A DNA stretch of 64,000 nucleotides, taken from contig NZ_JACJUU010000002.1 in NCBI RefSeq assembly GCF_014237865.1, positions 186,001 to 250,000 of the forward strand. The letters run 5' to 3'. Shown one piece after another: positions 26,017 to 34,120 of the stretch. The first letter of the stretch is position 1, and each line of letters starts with the position of its first letter. The notes beneath the pieces were generated by a model. It made no database searches. It was not told where the DNA came from and saw only the letters and a program-made list of their open reading frames with translations. The translations under genes and the position numbers were made by a program. The DNA is from Pusillimonas minor (lineage in GTDB: Bacteria; Pseudomonadota; Gammaproteobacteria; Burkholderiales; Burkholderiaceae_B).

Positions 26017-26583
26017 TTAAACCTCATCCGCCTCATCTGCCAACCTTAACCGAGCCAGGTGTCGTGTTGAGGGTACTTTTCTATTCTCAGAGTGCAGCAG
26101 CTCTTGCTCGTCCATCGCCAGATTTTCAATAACTTTGGCCAACACTTTTCTCGCTATAAGCACTTCCTGGACAGAAAGACCTTGTACAGCCAAAGCATTA
26201 ACTTCCTCGGCCAGCGGCAGGAGGGTTGTCTTTAACGCCTTGCCTGAATCGGTAAGGTACAGATAAACGTTCTTTCGATTCCCCGATTTTTGCTTACGCT
26301 CGACGTAGCCCAAAGACTCCATCGCGCGGATCGCCGCTAATGTCGTTGGCGCCGACATCCCCGCAGTTTCGCTCAGTTCGCGCTGAGTCAATCCGTCGTG
26401 CTCCCACAATATGCGCAGGAAAGACCAGTGCCCGAATGAAACCGAGTGATCTATAAGTCGAATTTGAAGCGACCTCTCCATGGCGCGCCGGGCATCTTTA
26501 ATCAGGTGTGCCAAACGGTCTTGCGGGATTGATTCCAGCCAGTCGCGGCGGCCCAGAACAACACTCTTTTCAGTCATTACCAA
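26017..26583 (-). CDS. MarR-family transcriptional regulator (copy 2)
   Basis: Identical to the 188-residue protein of 19419-19985 and again 27 bases behind a Gfo/Idh/MocA gene. With two regulator genes and four operator palindromes in total, the repressor-to-site ratio is preserved in the duplicated state. Confidence 0.9.
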   Translation of the reverse strand: MVMTEKSVVLGRRDWLESIPQDRLAHLIKDARRAMERSLQIRLIDHSVSFGHWSFLRILWEHDGLTQRELSETAGMSAPTTLAAIRAMESLGYVERKQKSGNRKNVYLYLTDSGKALKTTLLPLAEEVNALAVQGLSVQEVLIARKVLAKVIENLAMDEQELLHSENRKVPSTRHLARLRLADEADEV

Positions 26584-26610
26584 TCACGCTCCAAAATTTT
26601 ACGCATTAGT

Positions 26611-27804
26611 CTAAGCCACAATCCCGGCCTTGACCTGATGGGTTAAGGCTACCTCTTTGCCGGTTCGGGCAGACTCCAGAATGGCCAAACACACCTCGAT
26701 GTTTGCACGTGCCCACGCCGCGGAATGCAGCGGTGGGCGCACCTCGCGTACGCTGGCCCATAACTCATCAACCACTTCGACCCGAGGCACATCACATTTC
26801 GGCGTTGGCCGGAGTTCCCGTTGCATATCTCCACACACCCATAGCCCTTCCGGCGTCAAACTAATATCTGCATGGTCCATCGAAACAATTACAGGCCCGA
26901 AATGCTGATGATAGGCCCCCGCGGAAACCGACATCGGGCGATAGGCACTGCCGCCATAGTTACGAGCGGCCTTAAGCTGAGCCTCCCGATCCGCATTAGC
27001 CGACGCTAATCGGGCACGTGACTGACCATAGGCATCCAATGGCTTTATTTCACCCATCTCGCTAATGTTGCCCATTAATTGATCGCTGTCGTAATGCGCA
27101 AAGCCACTGTAGGTCAATGAAGCAAACGCCCCGCCCTCAAACCCAACCAGCGCCATGTAGGCACCTTCGGTAGGTCGTGTCGTGTCCCAACAGCCTGTAT
27201 ACGCCCTAACACTGGTAGCTTCGCCACCCAACAATAGGCGAACGATGTCAACCTGATGGGCAGCCTGACTGAACACAACCCCGCCACCCTGACGCGTATC
27301 CAGTTCCTCTGGTCGCCGCGGACGGTATAGATAATCTGTGTAATTCATCGTATGCAGCATTCGAGGCCTACCCAAAGTGCCTGACTGTATCAATCGAGCA
27401 GCATGCAAAACGGGGCCGTCAAAACTATGCGAATGTCCCACCACGATAGGAACCCGTGCCTCATGTGCCACCTCCACAATACGGGTGCAATCTTCCAGCG
27501 TTATGGCCAGGGGCTTTTCTACAAGCACCGCCTTACCGGCTGACGCTGCTAGAGCAACATGCTCGGCGTGGTACTGGTGCGGGGACGCAATATACACAGC
27601 CTCAACCAGCGGATCGCCACAAAGCGCCGCCACAGAGTCATATACGCGTCCGCCAAAATCCGCCTCGAATTGCGTGCGGGGACCCGGCTGGGGATCAACG
27701 GCCGCCACCAAGCGGATTCGCTCGTCCTGAATAAACGTAGGAAGCATCAGCGTGAACGCGCGCCCCAAGCCCACGACACCCAGCCCGATCGGCTTCTTCT
27801 CCAT
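26611..27804 (-). CDS. Gfo/Idh/MocA-family oxidoreductase, Pht4-like (copy 2)
   Basis: The 397-residue product is identical to that of 20013-21206. The gene has its own complete divergent promoter region with both palindromes, so it is not dependent on copy 1 for transcription. Confidence 0.85.
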   Translation of the reverse strand: MEKKPIGLGVVGLGRAFTLMLPTFIQDERIRLVAAVDPQPGPRTQFEADFGGRVYDSVAALCGDPLVEAVYIASPHQYHAEHVALAASAGKAVLVEKPLAITLEDCTRIVEVAHEARVPIVVGHSHSFDGPVLHAARLIQSGTLGRPRMLHTMNYTDYLYRPRRPEELDTRQGGGVVFSQAAHQVDIVRLLLGGEATSVRAYTGCWDTTRPTEGAYMALVGFEGGAFASLTYSGFAHYDSDQLMGNISEMGEIKPLDAYGQSRARLASANADREAQLKAARNYGGSAYRPMSVSAGAYHQHFGPVIVSMDHADISLTPEGLWVCGDMQRELRPTPKCDVPRVEVVDELWASVREVRPPLHSAAWARANIEVCLAILESARTGKEVALTHQVKAGIVA

Positions 27805-27832
27805 TCAACTCCCCTGAACATATTGCAACTAA

Positions 27833-27877
27833 GTTAGATATCTAATAATATAGTCCAAATATAGTTAGATATCTAAC
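27833..27877. promoter_or_regulatory. Two palindromic sites, candidate MarR operators (copy 2)
   Basis: GTTAGATATCTAAT (27833-27846) and GTTAGATATCTAAC (27864-27877), the duplicated pair of sites with the same 31-bp spacing. Confidence 0.65.
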
Positions 27878-27938
27878 AATAAATCTTGGTCACCACAGGC
27901 GCATTCATTTGCGCGCGACAACATAAACGGAGGTAGTC

Positions 27939-29228
27939 ATGACACCAGAAGAAAACGATCTTCTTTGCCGAGTTACCGGAGACGCTCCGATGGGGCAATT
28001 GATGCGACGTCACTGGACGCCTGTTTGTCTTGTGGAAGAAGTCGCAGAACCCGACGGCACACCCGTAAAAGCAAGAATATTCGGGGAGCCCCTTGTCGTA
28101 TTCCGAGATACCTCAGGCAAGGTAGGCGTCATCGCAGAACACTGTCCTCATCGGGGCCCATCTCTAGCCTTGGGCCGAAACGAAGAGGGGGGGCTACGCT
28201 GCTTGTATCACGGCTGGAAATTCGATATTCACGGAAACATTCTCGAAATGGTCTCCGAGCCCGGTGGCAATCGCATGGCGGCTGGCATCAAACATCCCGC
28301 CTACCCCGTTAAAGAATGGGGCGGTATGATTTGGGCCTATATGGGTCCGCAAGATGCCATCCCAGAATTTCAGCCGCCGGCATGGGCGCCGACGGCAGAT
28401 ACACAAGTCACCATTGCAAAGGCCGTTCTGCCCTGCAACTGGGCCCAAATTCTCGAAGGTGCAATCGACTCGGCGCATAGCTCGAGTCTGCACTCTTCCG
28501 ACATGGTCTCTACAGAGTCAGTTAGCGGCGCAGAAGCCACTGATAGCCTATGGCTTCGTCCATCCAACGACAAAGCGCCACGACTTCAAATCGACAGAAC
28601 GCCATACGGCTTTCGCTACGCCGCCATTCGTATCCCGATACATAATGCCGACGTTAACGATTACGTGCGCTCAACAGTATTCGTTGCCCCCGCTACCGCA
28701 CTAATACCACCCAACAATCTTTATAACGTCGCCAACATCAACGTGCCGGCCGACGACACCACTACGGTGTTCTACTTCATCGCGTGGGGCCATCCTGCCC
28801 AAACCCCAAACACCGAGCAATGGCGAAAGTTCTTGGGGCAAACGGTAGGTGTAGACCTCGACCAGAATTATCGGCCGCTACGCACCGTTGAAAACAGTTT
28901 CTGGCAAGATCGTGACGCCATGAAAGCAGGTAACTTCACGGGCATTACCGGTTTCCCGAACCAAGACGTTGCCATGTGGTGCACGATGGGCGCTATTGCC
29001 GACCGGACCGCCGACCACCTTGGGGCAAGCGATATCGCCGTAGCAGAGTTTCGCAAGCAAATGCTTAAGGCAGTGCAGGTATTCAGGGAAACCGGTGAGG
29101 TCATTGGTGCTGGCACCTACGCCATACCCAAGCACATCTGCGCTTTTCAGACCATGGTGCCAAAAGGGACCGACTGGAGAACACATGAAGTTGGTCCTGT
29201 CTGGGAAACCGACAAGGCAACGGCGTAA
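27939..29228 (+). CDS. Rieske oxygenase, phthalate 4,5-dioxygenase large-subunit-like (copy 2)
   Basis: Identical to the 429-residue protein of 21341-22630 with all Rieske and iron ligands intact. Both copies are therefore potentially active. The duplication raises oxygenase dosage without adding a reductase. Confidence 0.9.
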   Translation: MTPEENDLLCRVTGDAPMGQLMRRHWTPVCLVEEVAEPDGTPVKARIFGEPLVVFRDTSGKVGVIAEHCPHRGPSLALGRNEEGGLRCLYHGWKFDIHGNILEMVSEPGGNRMAAGIKHPAYPVKEWGGMIWAYMGPQDAIPEFQPPAWAPTADTQVTIAKAVLPCNWAQILEGAIDSAHSSSLHSSDMVSTESVSGAEATDSLWLRPSNDKAPRLQIDRTPYGFRYAAIRIPIHNADVNDYVRSTVFVAPATALIPPNNLYNVANINVPADDTTTVFYFIAWGHPAQTPNTEQWRKFLGQTVGVDLDQNYRPLRTVENSFWQDRDAMKAGNFTGITGFPNQDVAMWCTMGAIADRTADHLGASDIAVAEFRKQMLKAVQVFRETGEVIGAGTYAIPKHICAFQTMVPKGTDWRTHEVGPVWETDKATA

Positions 29229-29272
29229 CGCCCACGACCCAAATTTACGTAGAACTATTACAGGAGCCTAAA

Positions 29273-30262
29273 TTGGCACGACTACAACTTTCTATCGCTA
29301 TGGGTGACTACGACCGCACCAGAGCACTGCTGGACGGCAACGTGCTGGTTGATGGCGTCGATCCGGTCTACATGACACTTTCACCGGAAGAGATATTTTT
29401 TCGGGCCTTCCGGAACACTGAATTTGATATTGCGGAAATGTCGTTCTCTAGCTATCTGGTGAAAGCCTCTCAAGGGCAAAATGCTTATGTCGCCATTCCG
29501 GTATTTCTTTCGCGTGCCTTTCGTCACACCTCAATTTACGTTCGCACCGACCGAATTAAACGACCTGAAGACCTGCGCGGCCGGCGCATTGGCCTGCCCG
29601 AATACCAACTTACAGCTAACGTATGGGCACGTGCAATTCTTGAAGATGATTACGGCGTGACGCCTTCAAGCGTAACCTGGGTAAGAGGGGGTATTGCAGA
29701 GCCAGGGCGACCCGAAAAAATCAAACTCCAACTGCCAAACGACATTAAGCTTGAAAACGCACCCGAGGGCGAAACCATTTCGGAAATGATAAGCCGAGGC
29801 GATATTGACGGGTTCATTGGACCTCGACCACCCGCAGGCAGCGCCGCAACGAACCCAAACGTTGGCTGGCTATTCCCTGACCCCACAGCGACGGCAAAAG
29901 ACTACTTCAAACGAACAGGCATTTACCCAATTATGCATGTCGTGGGTATCCGCAAAACCCTGCTGGAGCAGCACCCCTGGCTAGCGAATGCGGTCTATAA
30001 GGCATTTGAACAAGCAAAACGCTTCGCTCTTGAAAAACTGGCCGACACGTCTGCGACAAAAGTCACGCTTCCCTTCGTAGAAGAACAGCTGAAAGCCGCA
30101 AAAGCACTCATGGGCGAAGACTATTGGTCATATGGGGTTGATCGAAACAGGAAAACACTCGAGGCCTTCGTCCATCATCATCACAAACAAGGACTTTCGG
30201 CACGCTTGATGAGTGTCGATGAAATTTTCCATCCCGCCACATACGAAACCGTCAAAATTTAA
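29273..30262 (+). CDS. 4,5-dihydroxyphthalate decarboxylase (Pht5)-like protein (copy 2)
   Basis: Identical to the 329-residue product of 22675-23664, also with a TTG start behind AGGAGCC. Downstream it faces the intact citrate-synthase-like gene, 48 bases away, which is the presumed original arrangement. Confidence 0.85.
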   Translation: MARLQLSIAMGDYDRTRALLDGNVLVDGVDPVYMTLSPEEIFFRAFRNTEFDIAEMSFSSYLVKASQGQNAYVAIPVFLSRAFRHTSIYVRTDRIKRPEDLRGRRIGLPEYQLTANVWARAILEDDYGVTPSSVTWVRGGIAEPGRPEKIKLQLPNDIKLENAPEGETISEMISRGDIDGFIGPRPPAGSAATNPNVGWLFPDPTATAKDYFKRTGIYPIMHVVGIRKTLLEQHPWLANAVYKAFEQAKRFALEKLADTSATKVTLPFVEEQLKAAKALMGEDYWSYGVDRNRKTLEAFVHHHHKQGLSARLMSVDEIFHPATYETVKI

Positions 30263-30270
30263 GTCGGTAT

Positions 30271-30300
30271 GAGGTCGGGTGGCTTCCATTCCCCGACCTC
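30271..30300. terminator. Hairpin between convergent decarboxylase and citrate-synthase-like genes (copy 2)
   Basis: The same 9-bp GAGGTCGGG / CCCGACCTC stem as at 23673-23702. Here it lies between two convergent genes, where a bidirectional terminator is expected. No T-run. Confidence 0.5.
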
Positions 30301-30310
30301 CCCACCAAAC

Positions 30311-31591
30311 TTAGCGTACCGCGTAATTGCCACGCGGCCTCAATACAAAGCCAGCAAGGCGTTGCTCAAGAACATGAGCAATCCATCCTGCCGATCGACC
30401 TATTCCCCAAAGCGCCCCAGCAGTGCGCTCGGGCAAGCCTCCGGCCAGACACAACATCGCCAGCCCCACTTCGATGTTCGGATGGATACCAAGGCGGCTC
30501 TGCACATCGTCGATGAATCGAAAAGCCAACTCCGACTGTCGGGACTGCTTTCCTAGTTTCTTTACAAGCTCAATCAACAAAACAGCACGAGGGTCGCCGT
30601 CGGGATACAAAGACAGCGCAAAACCCGGCAGCCTTTCGCGGTGGCGATCCGCTTCGTCTACACGAGCTCGAATCTGAGCCTGTGAGGCAAATCCCCGGAG
30701 CAATTGATCAGCTTGATCACACCCTCCGCCAAGCGTACTTCCAACTTGAGTAGCCAAAGCAGCGACAACACAAGCATGCAAGCCGGCGCCAACCGAAGCT
30801 GCAATGCGTGCCGCGAAGGTAGCAGGAGATAGCTCGTGATCAGCCCCGACAATCAAGGCCGCGTTAATCGCATCAACCAAGAGCGGATCTGCGGGCATGC
30901 CCAACGCATCAACAATGTGCGCAGCAATCGGCTGCTCGCCAACTGGCTCGTGAAATTTTTTCTTTATCCCTAAAATGCCGCAGCAACCCACAAAAGCAAA
31001 GATCAGTTGACGCGAGTAGCGTGTTAAAGAGCCGCTTCGAAGCTCCTCGGCCAGCGTCCCGCCTCCCATAGAGGTGGCTGCAATAGCAAGCACCCGCATC
31101 ATGCGCAAACTAGGCATACGCTCGATATGCATGCCGTCAAGTGCCCCCTGAACATCGATATCCATCGGCTCGACGGGCCAAGTATGCCGACCGCTTGGAA
31201 GCACCCCGGACCAAAGCAACTCGGCAACACCTTCAAATGCGCCTGGATACGTCGCCAGCTCGGTTGCCAAGTACCCACGGTATTTTGGCCCCCGGCTCGT
31301 AATCTCGGTAATGCTTGTATTAATAACCGGCTGCCCCCAACGCATCGCGCTGGCCGCCACCGCCCCATGACCCAGGCGAGACTCGCTGCGCGCTTTCAGC
31401 CCAAGGACATCCTGACGCAAGTAGAGGCTCTCGCGCCCCGTCGACTGTCCTACCGGATGTAACTTCCCACGGCTGACATAGGTATAGAGCGTTGCGGGCT
31501 TGACGCCAAGCACCTCGCAAGCCTGCTTCGCGCTCAAGAGCTCCGAGTCCTGCAGGCTATCGGGAGATATGTTTTTTTTCGCTTCTGGCAT
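30311..31591 (-). CDS. HTH domain fused to a divergent citrate synthase-like protein
   Basis: Residues about 17-65 form a MerR/excisionase-type HTH (LLSAKQACEVLGVKPATLY, then GRESLYLRQDVLGL). Residues about 75-415 have the citrate synthase fold. The ADHE histidine is kept (H252 in GADHELSPAT), and so is the Asp of the DPRA block (D333). The usual LHGGANE histidine is replaced (GSTLGGGCDQ, Gly at 288), and the GFGHRVY block reads GFALSLY, losing the His and the oxaloacetate-binding Arg. Housekeeping citrate synthase is therefore unlikely. An acyl-CoA- or acid-sensing regulator, or a relative that cleaves a citryl-type CoA ester, is more plausible. It is divergent from the SDR-TRAP-ALDH unit across a 121-bp region full of short repeats. 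Its last 13 codons lie in the duplicated unit. Confidence 0.82.
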   Translation of the reverse strand: MPEAKKNISPDSLQDSELLSAKQACEVLGVKPATLYTYVSRGKLHPVGQSTGRESLYLRQDVLGLKARSESRLGHGAVAASAMRWGQPVINTSITEITSRGPKYRGYLATELATYPGAFEGVAELLWSGVLPSGRHTWPVEPMDIDVQGALDGMHIERMPSLRMMRVLAIAATSMGGGTLAEELRSGSLTRYSRQLIFAFVGCCGILGIKKKFHEPVGEQPIAAHIVDALGMPADPLLVDAINAALIVGADHELSPATFAARIAASVGAGLHACVVAALATQVGSTLGGGCDQADQLLRGFASQAQIRARVDEADRHRERLPGFALSLYPDGDPRAVLLIELVKKLGKQSRQSELAFRFIDDVQSRLGIHPNIEVGLAMLCLAGGLPERTAGALWGIGRSAGWIAHVLEQRLAGFVLRPRGNYAVR

Positions 31592-31606
31592 ACATCCTAG
31601 GTATTT

Positions 31607-31655
31607 ATATTGATCGATTGTTGAATCGAGATTGAATCAATATCTACTGATCGAT
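31607..31655. promoter_or_regulatory. Repeat-rich divergent promoter region, candidate operators
   Basis: Between the HTH-citrate synthase gene and the SDR gene are ATATTGAT (31607-31614) with its inverse ATCAATAT (31636-31643), two TGATCGAT boxes (31611-31618 and 31648-31655), and two TTGAATC boxes 11 bp apart (31621 and 31632). They could bind the HTH-citrate synthase protein or the island LysR or MarR regulators. Confidence 0.45.
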
Positions 31656-31712
31656 AGACTACATTCAAACATATAAAAAAGTCCAGCATCAGCTAGTCAA
31701 ACGGAGACAAGA

Positions 31713-32477
31713 ATGGAAACGAGCCGTTCGGTACAACGCGTTGTAGTAATCACCGGCGCAGCCCAAGGCATTGGGCGAGCTTACGCTCATAAATTTGGGG
31801 CACTAGGCTACAAGGTTGCAGCGCTAGACATCAACACAGAAGGCGTCGCCAATGTCGCCGCCGAAGTCCAGGCCAATGGTGGGCAATGCATTGCCGTCGC
31901 CGTTGATATCGGCAATGAGTCCTCGGTTCAAAACGCGCATCAAAAAATCTTAGAGGCCTATGGGCAGGCCGACATCCTGATCAACAATGCGGCCATTTTC
32001 TCGACACTCAAGATGCGGCCCTTCGAAGAAATCCCAATGGATGAGTGGACTAAGGTGATGCATGTCAACGTCACTGGCACGCTGTTAATGGTTAAAGCGT
32101 TCCTGCCGACAATGCGCAAAAACAATTGGGGCCGCATCATCAACATTTCGTCCGCTGCAGTAACAATGGGACGGCCGCATTATCTTCACTACACGACATC
32201 CAAAGCTGCAGTTATAGGCATGACCCGCTCTATGGCTAAAGAGCTTGGGCGCGACGGCATTACTGTCAACGCCATACTACCGGGCGCAACCGATACGGAA
32301 ATCTCGAGGGAAACGGTAACGGCAGCGCAGAAGGAAGCGCAAATAGCGATGCGTTCTATACCTAGGGAAGAGAACCCTGAAGACCTGACTGGCGTCGCCG
32401 TATTTTTGGCCTCGGAAGATAGCCGTTTTATTACTGGCCAGTCATTGATCGTAGATGGCGGACTGACGTTCCTGTAA
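31713..32477 (+). CDS. Short-chain dehydrogenase/reductase (SDR)
   Basis: A classical SDR of 254 residues. The cofactor loop is TGAAQGIG (14-21), NNAA is at 91-94, the catalytic Ser is about S147 (NISSAAV), and Tyr160/Lys164 are in HYTTSK. The C-terminal block FITGQSLIVDGGLTFL is the standard family end. It would oxidise or reduce a hydroxy / keto group of a pathway intermediate. It is the first gene of a plus-strand unit with the TRAP transporter and an aldehyde dehydrogenase, and divergent from the HTH-citrate synthase gene. Confidence 0.9.
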   Translation: METSRSVQRVVVITGAAQGIGRAYAHKFGALGYKVAALDINTEGVANVAAEVQANGGQCIAVAVDIGNESSVQNAHQKILEAYGQADILINNAAIFSTLKMRPFEEIPMDEWTKVMHVNVTGTLLMVKAFLPTMRKNNWGRIINISSAAVTMGRPHYLHYTTSKAAVIGMTRSMAKELGRDGITVNAILPGATDTEISRETVTAAQKEAQIAMRSIPREENPEDLTGVAVFLASEDSRFITGQSLIVDGGLTFL

Positions 32478-32564
32478 TCAGGCAAATCAGCCACTGTTTC
32501 ATCGTTCGCCTTTCGCACAACAAATAAAACGCGGCCCCCCCCAAAAAAACCAGAGGAGACAATC

Positions 32565-33536
32565 ATGACACTTACCAAGCGATTTCTGCTGGCAGCAGCA
32601 TCCATCACATTCGCAATGAGCACTGCAGCTCAAGCCGAGCAAATTACCATTCGGGCCGTGAGCGCATGGCCTGAAGGCAACTTCTTCTCGCAAAACTTCG
32701 AGAAATTTGTCAAAAAAGTGAACGAAGACGGAAAAGGCAATATACAGATTCAATATCTGGGCGGCGGAGCAAAAGTAATGCCCCCGTTTGAAGTCGGCAA
32801 TGCTATCAAAGCGGGCGTTATCGATATGGCAAACGTCACCGGTAATTTCTATACGAACCTGCTTCCCGAGTCGGACGCCCTGTCAGTCAGTACGATACCG
32901 GTCCAGGAGTGGCACAAAAACGGTGCGTACGACTACATCAACAAAATCTGGGGTGAGAAACTCAATGCACGATATCTTGGTCGCGCCATTGATCAAATGC
33001 CCTACCATCTTTTCCTGAAAAAGCCGATCTCTTCTCCGGACCTGAACGGATTGCGACTTCGTGGCATCCCGATCTATCGATCATTCTTTGAGTCATTGGG
33101 CGGCTCGGTATTAACTATCGCCCCTGGCGAGCTTTACACAGCCCTCGAACGTGGCGTCGTCGACGGGTACGGGTGGCCTGTATCTGGCATTTTCGACCTT
33201 AGCCTTCAGGAGCAAACCAAGTACCGTATTGAGCCCGGCTTTTACAACACAGAGGTTGGTGTGCTGATTAACGTAAACACCTGGAACAAGCTAAACGACA
33301 AACAAAAAGAAATTCTGAATAACGCCGCACGCTGGATGGAAGACCTTAACCTCAACAACGCAAAAATGTGGGAAGAGGAGAAAAAACGTCAGGCGGCTGC
33401 AGGTATCGAAACCATTAGTTTTGACGACAAAGAAAGTGCAGCTTACGTAGAGAAGGCCAACAACACCATATGGGCCAGCATTATTTCGCGGAGCCCGGAG
33501 CATGGCCAGAAACTCCGCGACCTAGTAACGAAATAA
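32565..33536 (+). CDS. TRAP transporter solute-binding protein (DctP family), island copy
   Basis: A 323-residue periplasmic binding protein with a signal peptide (MTLTKRFLLAAASITFAMSTAAQA, cleavage near residue 24) and an AGAGGAGA box before the ATG. The blocks PPFEVGNAIKAGVIDMANVT, RGIPIYRSFFESLGG, ALERGVVDGYGWP and GFYNTEVGV closely parallel the DctP at 3943-4911, marking the two as the same subfamily. In the island it probably imports the acid degraded by the Rieske pathway. Confidence 0.92.
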   Translation: MTLTKRFLLAAASITFAMSTAAQAEQITIRAVSAWPEGNFFSQNFEKFVKKVNEDGKGNIQIQYLGGGAKVMPPFEVGNAIKAGVIDMANVTGNFYTNLLPESDALSVSTIPVQEWHKNGAYDYINKIWGEKLNARYLGRAIDQMPYHLFLKKPISSPDLNGLRLRGIPIYRSFFESLGGSVLTIAPGELYTALERGVVDGYGWPVSGIFDLSLQEQTKYRIEPGFYNTEVGVLINVNTWNKLNDKQKEILNNAARWMEDLNLNNAKMWEEEKKRQAAAGIETISFDDKESAAYVEKANNTIWASIISRSPEHGQKLRDLVTK

Positions 33537-33572
33537 CACTAGTCGGCAACCATGAGCTTGAGGACTTAAAGC

Positions 33573-34091
33573 ATGCTAGATCAAATCGATCACTATTGGG
33601 AAAAATTTCTCAATGGACTTGCATTAGTTGCTTGCCTACTCATCATGATCATGGTTGCCGTGATCTGCGCCGATGTCGGGACTCGGGCGATGAAATGGGG
33701 CAACATCCCCTGGTCGCCTGAGGTCGCCGAATACACACTTTACTTATCCACTTTTTTGGCCGCCCCTTGGCTGCTGCGTGAGGGCAAACACGTCCGCATG
33801 GACATGCTTTTACGTGCGATTCCATCTAAAGCCGCCTGGGTAACCGAACTAATCGCCGACATCATCGGCGCTGCAACAGCCCTTATTTTGACCGTCTCCA
33901 GCATACGAGCGGTCACTTCCAGCGCAGACAGTGGTTCGCTTGTATTAAAAATTCTGGTCTTCCCAGAATGGTGGGTACTGGCGCCTGCGGCGGCCATGTT
34001 TCTTGTTCTTGCAATCGAGTTCCTCTTCAGAATTCGTCGATTATGGGCAGGCGCCAAGACTCTGCGGGCAGAAGCCACCTCAGTAGCGTAA
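33573..34091 (+). CDS. TRAP transporter small permease (DctQ family), island copy
   Basis: A 172-residue, four-span membrane protein. The block WSPEVAEYTLYLSTFLAAPWLLREGKHVRMDML and the later FPEWWVLAPAAAMF are DctQ signatures and are shared with the protein at 6245-6775. It lies 36 bases after dctP and 29 bases before dctM, consistent with one mRNA. Confidence 0.9.
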   Translation: MLDQIDHYWEKFLNGLALVACLLIMIMVAVICADVGTRAMKWGNIPWSPEVAEYTLYLSTFLAAPWLLREGKHVRMDMLLRAIPSKAAWVTELIADIIGAATALILTVSSIRAVTSSADSGSLVLKILVFPEWWVLAPAAAMFLVLAIEFLFRIRRLWAGAKTLRAEATSVA

Positions 34092-34120
34092 CGCCAGAAA
34101 AATCAAAAAGAGACAAACAT

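Larger units (their letters stand above)
23756..30353. repeat. Tandem duplication unit, copy 2 (6,598 bp)
   Basis: The second head-to-tail copy of 17158-23755. Its left edge truncates the isochorismatase gene; its right edge runs without a break into the intact citrate-synthase-like gene. No transposase or inverted repeat lies at either edge. Confidence 0.95.

Noticed and set aside
17158-30353. Composite transposon
   Set aside because: No transposase gene or terminal inverted repeats at the unit edges or the joint.
30311-31591. Housekeeping citrate synthase (gltA)
   Set aside because: N-terminal HTH fusion and loss of the LHGGANE histidine and GFGHR residues argue against it.
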